5,992 bases of DNA from Erysipelotrichaceae bacterium UBA1783 (GTDB lineage: Bacteria; Bacillota_I; Bacilli_A; Erysipelotrichales; Erysipelotrichaceae): assembly GCA_002315205.1 (NCBI GenBank), contig DCGH01000070.1, positions 1 to 5,992 on the forward strand, in the 5' to 3' direction. This document shows, piece by piece, positions 1 through 5,288 of this stretch. The number at the start of each line of letters is the position of its first letter. Position 1 is the first letter of the stretch. Made by a program: the position numbers and the translations under genes. The notes below the pieces were generated by a model. The model saw only the letters and a list, made by a program, of their open reading frames with translations. It made no database searches and was not told the origin of the DNA.

Positions 1-288
1 CATTTAGGTAAGATTGTTGAAATCGCTGAATCAGAGGAATTATTCAAGTATCCGTTACATCCATATACAGTATCATTATTATCTGCAGTACCAATGCCTG
101 ACCCAATTATTGAAAAGGCTAGATCACCAATTGTTTATGATGAATCTAAGATTGATAATTCTGGCGAGGAACCAGTACTAAGAGAAATCAGACCTGGTCA
201 CTTCGTATACGCTAATGACCGTCAGCTAGCTGAATATGAAGCTAAGCTTACTGAAATGGAAAAAGAAAGAGCAGAATCAGCAAAATAA
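1..288 (+). CDS. oppF: Oligopeptide ABC transporter ATP-binding protein, C-terminal end (partial)
   Basis: Only the last 95 residues are present, and the reading frame is open from base 1. The segment reads [23 protein letters not shown] and onward, then [11 protein letters not shown]. This is the conserved tail after the nucleotide-binding domain of OppF/DppF-type ATPases (the oligopeptide-HPY region, named for its HPYT motif). It is followed by a stretch with IVYD and REIRPGHFV, typical of Bacillota OppF proteins, and a charged Glu/Lys-rich tail. The protein would sit on the cytoplasmic face of the membrane and power oligopeptide import with OppD and the OppBC permeases, presumably encoded upstream. 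The ATG at 94 is internal and not a start. The gene ends 12 bp inside the 3' end of the convergent membrane protein gene. DppF is an alternative name; the family is secure, the substrate is not. Confidence 0.9.
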   Translation, partial: HLGKIVEIAESEELFKYPLHPYTVSLLSAVPMPDPIIEKARSPIVYDESKIDNSGEEPVLREIRPGHFVYANDRQLAEYEAKLTEMEKERAESAK

Positions 289-633
289 TTCCGCTCCAAT
301 TAGTGAGATAACTACTAACAATATTCCAACAAATAAAGGATAGTTAAAGCTATCCTTTTCTTTTGCCCGCTCATCAGCGATGTACTTGGAAAAAGAAACT
401 CGTTGATTATTTAGCTTTTGGCTTAAGAAATATCGGGTGATGTCAAAATCACCATGTAGATATAAATTGTTGATGATACCGATCAAGATACCCATCATAC
501 CAATGATGGTTAAAGCATCTAAGGCAGCCACCATATTCTTTTCCTCTGCAGTAAAATAACGAGCTACAGGATAAAGTATAGAAATGATGAAATTCGGTAA
601 AAAATGAGATATCCTAAAATTTTTAAAATTCAT
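277..633 (-). CDS. Small membrane protein, DUF3899-like
   Basis: This is a 118-residue protein of unknown function. It has a hydrophobic segment at about residues 38-58 (starting [15 protein letters not shown]), a second at about 98-116 (starting [13 protein letters not shown]) and a weaker N-terminal one at about 10-27. Between them is a polar loop beginning [15 protein letters not shown]. The layout of two helices around a loop with an aromatic 'F-D/phage-like R-Y-F' stretch resembles DUF3899 proteins of Bacillota, recognised from memory and not by a search. The start is supported by AAGGAAG at 640-646, six bases before the ATG, and by a promoter just upstream. The gene converges on oppF and overlaps its last 12 bp; the tail residues lie opposite the oppF stop codon. 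No function is inferred beyond integral membrane location. Confidence 0.75.
   Translation of the reverse strand: MNFKNFRISHFLPNFIISILYPVARYFTAEEKNMVAALDALTIIGMMGILIGIINNLYLHGDFDITRYFLSQKLNNQRVSFSKYIADERAKEKDSFNYPLFVGILLVVISLIGAELFC
335..364 (+). terminator. Intrinsic terminator of the oppF operon, inside the convergent gene
   Basis: AAAGGATAG (335-343) pairs perfectly with CTATCCTTT (350-358) around a six-base loop. The 3' arm runs into TTTTCTTTT (356-364). It lies 46 bases after the oppF stop codon and is the only good hairpin plus T-run there. It is embedded in the coding sequence of the minus-strand gene (about residues 91-102 of that protein). On the minus strand the hairpin is followed by a weaker TTTATTT run, which translation of that gene would probably override. 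Confidence 0.75.
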
Positions 634-654
634 AATCCACTTCCTTTTTTCAAT

Positions 655-663
655 ATTATAGCA
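655..663 (-). promoter_or_regulatory. Extended -10 promoter for the DUF3899-like gene
   Basis: Read on the minus strand, this site is TGCTATAAT, a perfect TATAAT with the TGn extension. The -35 region 17 bases upstream (ATAGAA) is poor, as is common when an extended -10 is present. Transcription would start near 648, leaving a leader of only about 15 bases that still holds the AAGGAAG ribosome-binding site. Confidence 0.6.
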
Positions 664-697
664 TAGATGGAATATTTTTCTATTTTAATCATATTGC

Positions 698-726
698 TTG
701 AGAATATCTGTTTATAGAGAGATAAT
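698..726 (+). promoter_or_regulatory. Promoter of the split-barrel protein/amidohydrolase operon
   Basis: TTGAGA (698-703) and GATAAT (721-726) are separated by exactly 17 bp and sit 32 bp before the ATG of the first gene. It is divergent from the minus-strand promoter about 35 bp away. No operator dyad is obvious between the two. Confidence 0.6.
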
Positions 727-758
727 ATTTTAAATAGTAAAGGAAATGGTGAAGTGTA

Positions 759-1391
759 ATGAAACAGTTGATGGATATTTATGGTGATAATCTGATAATG
801 CTTTTTGATAGCAGCAAGCTAAAGAATGATACATATAAAGCTTTAGCTGTGATTCGAAGCGATGCTCAAAAACAACAGATTAATGGTGTGTTAACGATGA
901 ACTATGATGAGGATTTTGAGTCTTTATTAAACTATAAAATCCCCCCTAAAACAAGAAAACAGAGAAAGCTGATGTCATTAATGGAAACAATGGATGTTGT
1001 GGAAAGAATGAGGTTTGCGACAATTGGATGTGTGATTGATGATATGCCATATACCTATGCAATGAACTATGTGTTAGTGGATGGACATATTTATTTCCAT
1101 ACAGGAAGAAAGGGCTACAAGCTGAAAGCATTAGGCTCAAAGGCTAGTGTCAACATTGTTGAGGATTTAGGATTAGCTAGTAATGGTGGTCATAATTTCC
1201 GTTCTGTTCAGATTTATGGAACCTTAGTAGAAAATGAAGACCATGATTTAAAGGAAAAGGTTTTGCTGGAATACATTACTGGTTTAAATCCAAAACATTC
1301 ACCTTATGTGGAATCAATGCAGGAAAGTACACTGGTATATGAGATTGAAATTGAATATATGCTAGGCAGAAAGAATATTTATTTACCATAA
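759..1391 (+). CDS. Pyridoxamine 5'-phosphate oxidase-like flavin split-barrel protein (NimA-like)
   Basis: This is a 210-residue cytoplasmic protein. Residues about 83-200 match the FMN-binding split-barrel fold of the NimA/pyridoxamine-oxidase-like family. Visible are the first strand (MRFATIGCV, 84-92), the PYTYAMNYV strand (97-105), the hallmark IYFHTGRKGYKLKAL (111-125) and a later strand starting FRSVQIYGTLVE. Such proteins bind FMN or related cofactors. NimA members reduce 5-nitroimidazoles, but most family members have no known substrate, so drug resistance should not be assumed. The first 65-75 residues precede the usual family start and are not recognised. The start at 759 is favoured by the well-spaced GGTGA (748-752) and the promoter at 698-726. 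The amidohydrolase gene follows after 19 bp, so the two are very likely co-transcribed. Confidence 0.82.
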   Translation: MKQLMDIYGDNLIMLFDSSKLKNDTYKALAVIRSDAQKQQINGVLTMNYDEDFESLLNYKIPPKTRKQRKLMSLMETMDVVERMRFATIGCVIDDMPYTYAMNYVLVDGHIYFHTGRKGYKLKALGSKASVNIVEDLGLASNGGHNFRSVQIYGTLVENEDHDLKEKVLLEYITGLNPKHSPYVESMQESTLVYEIEIEYMLGRKNIYLP

Positions 1392-1410
1392 AATAGAAAA
1401 GAGGAATTGC

Positions 1411-2544
1411 ATGATTATCAAAAATGGATTAATTCATGATGCAATAAATGAACAGCCTTATGTTGCGGATATTGAAATTGAGAATGGCAAAATTGTTCGT
1501 ATTGGACAAGGCTTGACATCAGGAAAGGCTATTGACGCAGCTGGTAAGGATGTATATCCAGGACTAGTAGAGGCTCATTGTCATATGGGTGTAGAAGGCT
1601 ATGGAATTGGTTTTGAAAGAAATGATTGCAATGAGTATGGTGATCCAATTACGCCACATATTAGAGCCATTGATGGTGTTAATCCATTAGATCCTGCCTT
1701 TGCTAAGGCAAGATTAGCTGGAATTACCACAATCTGTACAGGTCCTGGCAGTGCCAATGTAATTGGTGGACAGTTTGTGGCAATGAAGACTGCAGGACAC
1801 AGAATTGATGATATGGTTATTAAGGCACCTGCTGCGATGAAATGTGCCTTTGGTGAAAATCCTAAGAGATGCTACAAGGATAAGGGTAATGCGACCAGAA
1901 TGACTACTGCAGCAAATTTAAGAGCGTTCTTATTCAAATCAAGGGAATACCTGGAAAAGAAAAAGGCTGCCAATGGCGATGTAACAAAGATGCCAGCATT
2001 TGATCTGAAACTGGAGTCAATGATTCCAGTAATGAATAAGGAAATCCCATTAAAAGCCCATGCTCATGCAGCTGATGATATCTTCACAGCTATCAGAATT
2101 GCCAAGGAATTTGATGTTTTATTAACTATTGAGCATACAACAGAAGGGCATTTAATCTGGCAAGATTTAGTGAAGGAAAACTATCCAATGGCTGTTGGCC
2201 CAACCTTAAATCATGCAACGAAGTTTGAGGTTAGAGATAAAAACTGGATGACCCCTGGCGTTTTGGCAAAACATGGTGGACAGGTTTCCATTATTACCGA
2301 TTCTCCAGTCATTCCACAGCAATACCTTCCAATCTGTGCAGGTATGGCAATTCATGCAGGAATGGACCCATTTAAGGCGTTACAGGCGATTACAATTAAT
2401 CCAGCCAGACATATTGGCGTTAGTGATCGTGTTGGCTCTATTGAAGTGGGTAAGGATGCGGATATTCTAATTGTAGAAGGTAGTTTATTTGATGTAGACC
2501 ATACGGTTGAGGTTTACATTGATGGAAATAAGGTAGAAGAATAA
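1411..2544 (+). CDS. Metal-dependent amidohydrolase (imidazolonepropionase-like, COG1228 type)
   Basis: This is a 377-residue amidohydrolase-superfamily TIM-barrel enzyme. The N-terminal beta-sandwich segment (1-50) leads into VYPGLVEAHCHMG, giving the metal-binding HxH at H56/H58. Further candidate ligands are H217 or H219 (KAHAHA), H242 (TIEHTTEGH) and the catalytic Asp D297 (IITDSPV). The C-terminal sandwich has the classic GSIEVGKDADILIVEG (342-357). Family members hydrolyse cyclic amides or related C-N bonds. They are often annotated as imidazolonepropionase-like, but no other histidine-degradation gene is here, so the substrate is unknown. All expected metal and catalytic residues seem present and the length is normal. 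GAGGAA at 1401-1406 lies four bases before the ATG. It is the second gene of an operon with the split-barrel protein and ends three bases into the region before a strong terminator. Confidence 0.88.
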   Translation: MIIKNGLIHDAINEQPYVADIEIENGKIVRIGQGLTSGKAIDAAGKDVYPGLVEAHCHMGVEGYGIGFERNDCNEYGDPITPHIRAIDGVNPLDPAFAKARLAGITTICTGPGSANVIGGQFVAMKTAGHRIDDMVIKAPAAMKCAFGENPKRCYKDKGNATRMTTAANLRAFLFKSREYLEKKKAANGDVTKMPAFDLKLESMIPVMNKEIPLKAHAHAADDIFTAIRIAKEFDVLLTIEHTTEGHLIWQDLVKENYPMAVGPTLNHATKFEVRDKNWMTPGVLAKHGGQVSIITDSPVIPQQYLPICAGMAIHAGMDPFKALQAITINPARHIGVSDRVGSIEVGKDADILIVEGSLFDVDHTVEVYIDGNKVEE

Positions 2545-2571
2545 GGAGAAGCTAACGCTTCTTCTTTTTTT
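2545..2571 (+). terminator. Intrinsic terminator after the amidohydrolase gene
   Basis: GGAGAAGC (2545-2552) pairs with GCTTCTTC (2557-2564), eight pairs with one G-T wobble, around the loop TAAC. It is followed by seven T residues (2565-2571). It begins immediately after the stop codon and cleanly separates this operon from the serine unit. Confidence 0.9.
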
Positions 2572-2574
2572 GAA

Positions 2575-2602
2575 AATTATTTCATAAAATAATGAAACAA
2601 TT
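2575..2602. repeat. AT-rich imperfect inverted repeat upstream of the serine-unit promoter
   Basis: TTTCAT (2580-2585) and ATGAAA (2592-2597) form a perfect dyad with a six-base spacer. It extends past one mismatch on each side to AATT (2575-2578 and 2599-2602). The dyad ends four bases before the -35 box at 2606. It could be a regulator operator or simply an AT-rich upstream element; the base composition makes chance dyads likely. Confidence 0.35.
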
Positions 2603-2605
2603 ACA

Positions 2606-2634
2606 TTGACAAAAAGAACTGAAAAGACTATCCT
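2606..2634 (+). promoter_or_regulatory. Promoter of the leader-serC-serA unit
   Basis: A perfect -35 TTGACA (2606-2611) is followed after 17 bp by TATCCT (2629-2634), a 4/6 match to the -10 consensus. Transcription would start near 2640-2642, right at the Shine-Dalgarno sequence of the leader ORF, so the leader RNA would begin with that peptide. Confidence 0.75.
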
Positions 2635-2655
2635 ATTGATAAAGGTGGAAGAAAT

Positions 2656-2718
2656 ATGAACACTTACAGATTATCCTCATCATCTTACGTATCATCAGGT
2701 ATCTTAAAAAGATGCTAG
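2656..2718 (+). CDS. Serine-rich leader peptide controlling serCA (attenuator ORF)
   Basis: This 20-codon ORF encodes MNTYRL-SSSS-YV-SS-GILKRC and ends in TAG. Six of 20 codons are serine (residues 7-10 and 13-14), in two runs, and all are of the TCN type. A strong ribosome-binding site, AAGGTGG (2642-2648), lies seven bases before the ATG, so translation is expected. The ORF sits between a TTGACA promoter and an intrinsic terminator, with the serine biosynthesis genes directly after. This is the layout of a classical amino-acid attenuator. The inference is that shortage of Ser-tRNA stalls the ribosome on the serine runs and lets an antiterminator form, while full translation places the ribosome at the stop codon over the antiterminator arm and gives termination. 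The peptide itself probably has no other role. I do not know a described example for serine in this group. Confidence 0.82.
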   Translation: MNTYRLSSSSYVSSGILKRC

Positions 2719-2723
2719 TTTTT

Positions 2724-2775
2724 GTTTGCTGGATGGGTTGAGTTAATCAAATTGTAATTTTACCGAATGGCAAAC
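2724..2775 (+). promoter_or_regulatory. Predicted antiterminator of the serCA attenuator
   Basis: GTTTGCTGGATGG (2724-2736) can pair with CCGAATGGCAAAC (2763-2775). This gives GTTTGC:GCAAAC perfect (six pairs), two G-T wobbles, a 2x2 internal mismatch, one wobble and two G-C pairs. The 3' partner is the ascending arm plus loop of the terminator, so the two structures exclude each other. The 5' arm starts six bases after the leader stop codon, within the area a ribosome paused at that stop would cover. TTGA (2738-2741) and TCAA (2747-2750) could form a small hairpin inside the loop. This was paired by eye and not folded by program. Confidence 0.6.
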
Positions 2776-2793
2776 GTCATTCGGTTTTATTTT
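2762..2793 (+). terminator. Attenuator terminator upstream of serC
   Basis: ACCGAATG (2762-2769) pairs perfectly with CATTCGGT (2778-2785), extendable by G-T and C-G pairs to an AAAC loop. The T-rich tail TTTTATTTT runs 2785-2793. It lies between the leader ORF and the serC ribosome-binding site (2795-2802), so it can only serve to stop transcription before serC. Confidence 0.85.
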
Positions 2794-2809
2794 GAAAGGG
2801 AGAATAGAC

Positions 2810-3895
2810 ATGGATAATAGAGCGCATAATTTTGCAGCAGGACCAAGTGCCTTACCAATTGAAGTACTTCAAAGGGCACAGGCTGATTTCATTAATTATA
2901 AGGGTTATGGCTTAGGTGTTATGGAAATGAGTCATCGTTCCGCTATCTATAATGAAATTATTACCAAGGCACAAAAGGATTTAAGAGAGCTGATGAATAT
3001 TCCTGATGATTATGAGGTATTATTCCTTCAGGGTGGTGCTTCTACACAGTTTGCCAGTGTACCATTAAATCTTGCCAATAAAGGTGATGTAACATCCTAT
3101 GCTATTACAGGCAACTTTGCTAATAAAGCGTATAATGAAGCCTTAAAATGGACAGATGCAAAGATAGTAGCTAGCTCTAAGGAGGCTAATTTCACATATA
3201 TTCCAGAAATCAGGGCGCAAGATATTGATCCTCATTCAAAGTATTTGCATATTACTGGAAATAACACTATTTTTGGAACATGCTATCATACATTACCAGA
3301 AACAGGGGACATTCCGCTAGTAGCGGATTGGTCAAGCAGTATTCTATCGCAAGAGATTGATGTCAGTAGGCATGCATTAATCTATGCTGGTGCACAAAAA
3401 AATATTGCCCCAGCAGGAGTAACCTTAGTCATTGTAAAGAAGGATTGTCTGGTAGAAAAGGTAGATGATTATGTACCTACTATGCTGCAATATCAGCCAA
3501 TGATTAAAAATAATTCTATGTATAATACCCCTCCTTGCTATTCAATCTATATGGCAGGATTAATGTTTGAATACTTATTAGAGCAGGGTGGCGTAAAGGA
3601 GATGCAGAGAAGATGTGAAATCAAATCCAGCATTTTATATGATTTAATTGATTCATCATCTATTTATTCAAATAAGGTAAATAAGAAAGACCGTTCCTTA
3701 ACAAATGCGGTATTTACATTACCAACGGAAGATTTAACCAAGAGATTTATTGATTATTGCACAGAAAACAATATTCTTAACATTAAAGGCCACAAATTGG
3801 TAGGTGGCTGTAGAGCAAGTATTTACAATGGTGTTACAATAGAGGATGTTGAATATCTGGCAGATATGATGAGAAAGTTTGAAAAGAAAATTTAA
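2810..3895 (+). CDS. serC: Phosphoserine aminotransferase
   Basis: This PLP enzyme converts 3-phosphohydroxypyruvate plus glutamate to O-phosphoserine, the second step of serine synthesis in the cytoplasm. The 361-residue length is normal for the family. It opens with HNFAAGPSALP and has GGASTQF (75-81), NNTIFGT (151-157), VADWSS (171-176) with the cofactor-binding D173, and the PLP lysine K197 in GAQKNIAPAG. The tail GHKLVGGCRASIYN (327-340) is the SerC signature. Phosphate-binding H42 and R43 (SHR) are present. The usual Arg after the C-terminal GH is Lys here (K329). The ATG at 2810 is chosen because AAAGGGAG (2795-2802) is seven bases upstream and the product starts like other SerC proteins. 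An in-frame TTG at 2792 lies in the terminator T-run and is not credible. It is followed 13 bp later by serA and is controlled by the upstream attenuator. Confidence 0.95.
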   Translation: MDNRAHNFAAGPSALPIEVLQRAQADFINYKGYGLGVMEMSHRSAIYNEIITKAQKDLRELMNIPDDYEVLFLQGGASTQFASVPLNLANKGDVTSYAITGNFANKAYNEALKWTDAKIVASSKEANFTYIPEIRAQDIDPHSKYLHITGNNTIFGTCYHTLPETGDIPLVADWSSSILSQEIDVSRHALIYAGAQKNIAPAGVTLVIVKKDCLVEKVDDYVPTMLQYQPMIKNNSMYNTPPCYSIYMAGLMFEYLLEQGGVKEMQRRCEIKSSILYDLIDSSSIYSNKVNKKDRSLTNAVFTLPTEDLTKRFIDYCTENNILNIKGHKLVGGCRASIYNGVTIEDVEYLADMMRKFEKKI

Positions 3896-3908
3896 GGGAG
3901 AGTAAATT

Positions 3909-5075
3909 ATGTACAATATTAGAACTTACAGCACAGTAACTGGTGCAGGACTAAAATCATTTAACGAAAACAAATATACAATTAGCGATAAGTGTGAGAA
4001 TCCAGATGCAATTATTGTTCATTCAACACCACTTCATGATTTAGTGTTTAATAAAGAGCTATTATCTATCTGCAGAGTAGGTGCTGGCTTCAATACAATT
4101 CCAATTGAAAGATGTACAGAGGCGGGTATCTGTGTATTTAATACGCCTGGTGGAAATGCCAATGCTGTTAAGGAATTAGTTGTTGCTGCATTAATTATGC
4201 TAGTAAGAAATGGCTTTGAGTCTATGAAATGGGTCGGCGGTTTAAATGAAGAAGAAATCGCTTATGGTAAGACTGTTGAAAAAGGCAAGGCTGCATTTAG
4301 AGGAACTGAAATTATGGGCAAAAAGATTGGTGTTATCGGTACTGGTAATATCGGCTATCGCGTTGCTAAGGCATTCCATGATTTAGGCTTAGAGGTTATT
4401 GGCTTTGACCCATATCTTCCACATTTAAGAAGATTAGAATTATCAAGCTATATTCACTTTGTAGATGATGTTACTGAAATCTATAAGGAAAGTGATATTG
4501 TTACAATTCATACACCACTAGATGATACAACAAAGAATTACATCACTAAAAAGGAAATCGATATGATGAAGGATGGTGTATTTATTATTAACTATGCTAG
4601 AGGACCATTAGTAAATGATGAAGCAATCTGTGAGGCATTAGCTTCTGGTAAGGTGGCTGGATATGCTACAGACTTCCCAACAGCAAACCAGGTAAAGCAG
4701 ACAAATATTCTATATACTCCTCATTTAGGTGCCGGTACTCCACAGGCCGATGAAAACTGCTCAATTATGGCTGCAAAGCAGACAATGGATTATATTGAAA
4801 ATGGTAATATCGTCAACTCAGTTAATTTACCAAGTGTTTCATTTGCTAGAGCAGATGGCGATCGTATCACTATTATCCATGAGAATAAGGTTGGTATGCT
4901 AGGAAAGTTTACTGAAATTGTCAGCTCATTAAATATCAATATTGAAAATTTAGTAAATAAGGCTAAGGGAGCTGTTGCTTATACAATATTAGATTTTAAT
5001 GGAGAGGTAGAGCAGTCTGTGATTGAAAGCATCGCAAAAATCGATGGTGTTATCAGAGTTCGCTTAATCAAATAA
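3909..5075 (+). CDS. serA: D-3-phosphoglycerate dehydrogenase with C-terminal ACT domain
   Basis: This enzyme oxidises 3-phosphoglycerate with NAD to 3-phosphohydroxypyruvate, the committed step of serine synthesis. At 388 residues it is the short SerA form. It has a substrate-binding N-terminal part (1-95), a Rossmann NAD domain with GTGNIG (144-149) and D167, catalytic R231 (YARGPLV) and H272 (TPHLGAGT), and an ACT domain at about 317-388. The ACT segment IIHENKVGMLG has H324 and N326, and N344 follows in LNINI. These match the serine-binding His, Asn and Asn of E. coli SerA, so feedback inhibition by serine is likely. The usual catalytic Glu after DFP/DVFP is not at its expected place: the stretch reads DFPTAN (255-260), with Ala at 259. 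AAGGGAG (3894-3900) is eight bases before the ATG and overlaps the serC stop codon. It is the second gene of the serC-serA operon and is followed by a terminator. Confidence 0.94.
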   Translation: MYNIRTYSTVTGAGLKSFNENKYTISDKCENPDAIIVHSTPLHDLVFNKELLSICRVGAGFNTIPIERCTEAGICVFNTPGGNANAVKELVVAALIMLVRNGFESMKWVGGLNEEEIAYGKTVEKGKAAFRGTEIMGKKIGVIGTGNIGYRVAKAFHDLGLEVIGFDPYLPHLRRLELSSYIHFVDDVTEIYKESDIVTIHTPLDDTTKNYITKKEIDMMKDGVFIINYARGPLVNDEAICEALASGKVAGYATDFPTANQVKQTNILYTPHLGAGTPQADENCSIMAAKQTMDYIENGNIVNSVNLPSVSFARADGDRITIIHENKVGMLGKFTEIVSSLNINIENLVNKAKGAVAYTILDFNGEVEQSVIESIAKIDGVIRVRLIK

Positions 5076-5086
5076 AACAATAACTG

Positions 5087-5116
5087 AAAAGTTTTCATGG
5101 CCTATGAAAACTTTTT
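5087..5116 (+). terminator. Intrinsic terminator of the serCA operon
   Basis: AAAAGTTTTCAT (5087-5098) and ATGAAAACTTTT (5104-5115) form a perfect 12-bp stem around the loop GGCCT, with five T residues at 5112-5116. It begins 12 bases after the serA stop codon. The A-rich 5' side would also give some terminator function in reverse. Confidence 0.9.
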
Positions 5117-5126
5117 ATATTTCTGG

Positions 5127-5155
5127 TTGACATTCACTAGTGATAGGTTTACTCT
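5127..5155 (+). promoter_or_regulatory. Promoter of the aromatic leader/ABC transporter unit
   Basis: A perfect -35 TTGACA (5127-5132) is followed after 17 bp by TACTCT (5150-5155), a weak -10 (3/6). As at serCA, the predicted start (about 5161-5163) falls right at the leader ORF's Shine-Dalgarno sequence. It lies only 11 bp beyond the serA terminator. Confidence 0.65.
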
Positions 5156-5173
5156 ATTTTTAGAGGTATTTTT

Positions 5174-5230
5174 ATGAATAACAAGTTTTACTTTAGCCGC
5201 TATTATTTTTACTCAGATTACATGAAGTAA
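5174..5230 (+). CDS. Tyr/Phe-rich leader peptide controlling an ABC transporter (attenuator ORF)
   Basis: This 18-codon ORF encodes MNNK-FYF-SR-YYFY-SDYMK and ends in TAA. Five Tyr (residues 6, 10, 11, 13, 16) and three Phe (5, 7, 12) make 8 of 18 codons aromatic, in two clusters, with no Trp. AGAGGT (5162-5167) lies six bases before the ATG. A promoter precedes it, and an antiterminator, an intrinsic terminator and then the gene of a TrpX-type amino acid-binding lipoprotein follow. The inferred role is sensing of Tyr-tRNA, and perhaps Phe-tRNA, charging by ribosome stalling, with readthrough into the transporter gene under shortage. It has the same arrangement as the serine leader 2.5 kb upstream. 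I do not recognise this ORF as a described leader. Confidence 0.8.
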   Translation: MNNKFYFSRYYFYSDYMK

Positions 5231-5241
5231 TTATTTTAGTT

Positions 5242-5288
5242 GTTGGTAAAACTGTATTTATTAAAAGTAATAAAAATAAGCTGCCAAC
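5242..5288 (+). promoter_or_regulatory. Predicted antiterminator of the aromatic attenuator
   Basis: GTTGGTA (5242-5248) pairs with TGCCAAC (5282-5288), seven pairs with one wobble. The partner is the ascending arm and loop of the terminator, so the structures are mutually exclusive. Within the loop, TATTT (5255-5259) can also pair with AAATA (5274-5278), extending the helix after an internal loop. An overlapping alternative is AGTTG (5238-5242) with CAACT (5285-5289). The arm starts 12 bases after the leader stop codon, at the edge of a ribosome paused there. This was paired by eye and not folded by program. Confidence 0.5.

Noticed and set aside
94..288. A separate 64-residue gene starting at ATG 94.
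   Set aside because: The frame is open to base 1 and the upstream residues are the conserved OppF HPYT region, so this Met is internal.
301..319. TTAGT/ACTAA inverted repeat just after the oppF stop as a terminator.
   Set aside because: The stem has only five AT-rich pairs and no T-run follows; the hairpin at 335-364 is far better.
946..1140. A minus-strand open frame opposite the split-barrel protein gene.
   Set aside because: It overlaps the most conserved part of that gene and has no promoter or ribosome-binding site of its own.
2273..2470. An open frame inside the amidohydrolase gene on the same strand.
   Set aside because: It lies wholly within the conserved amidohydrolase coding sequence, has no ribosome-binding site and encodes a low-complexity product.
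2676..2737. A third, anti-antiterminator pairing: CTCATC (2676-2681) with GATGGG (2732-2737).
   Set aside because: Only six pairs including a wobble, with an overlapping alternative register (2673-2676 with 2731-2734). It is too weak to call by eye, and the ribosome at the stop codon can block the antiterminator without it.
2635..2809. A T-box riboswitch upstream of serC.
   Set aside because: There is no AGGGTGGNACCGCG-like T-box sequence and no long specifier stem. The only GGTGG (2644-2648) is the Shine-Dalgarno sequence of the leader ORF, and the leader is too short.
2792..2809. A TTG start for SerC that adds six residues.
   Set aside because: It lies inside the terminator T-tail with no ribosome-binding site in front; the ATG at 2810 has AAAGGGAG at the right distance and gives the normal family start.
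3734..3916. A minus-strand open frame opposite the end of serC.
   Set aside because: It is a shadow of the SerC C-terminal coding region and shows no supporting signals.
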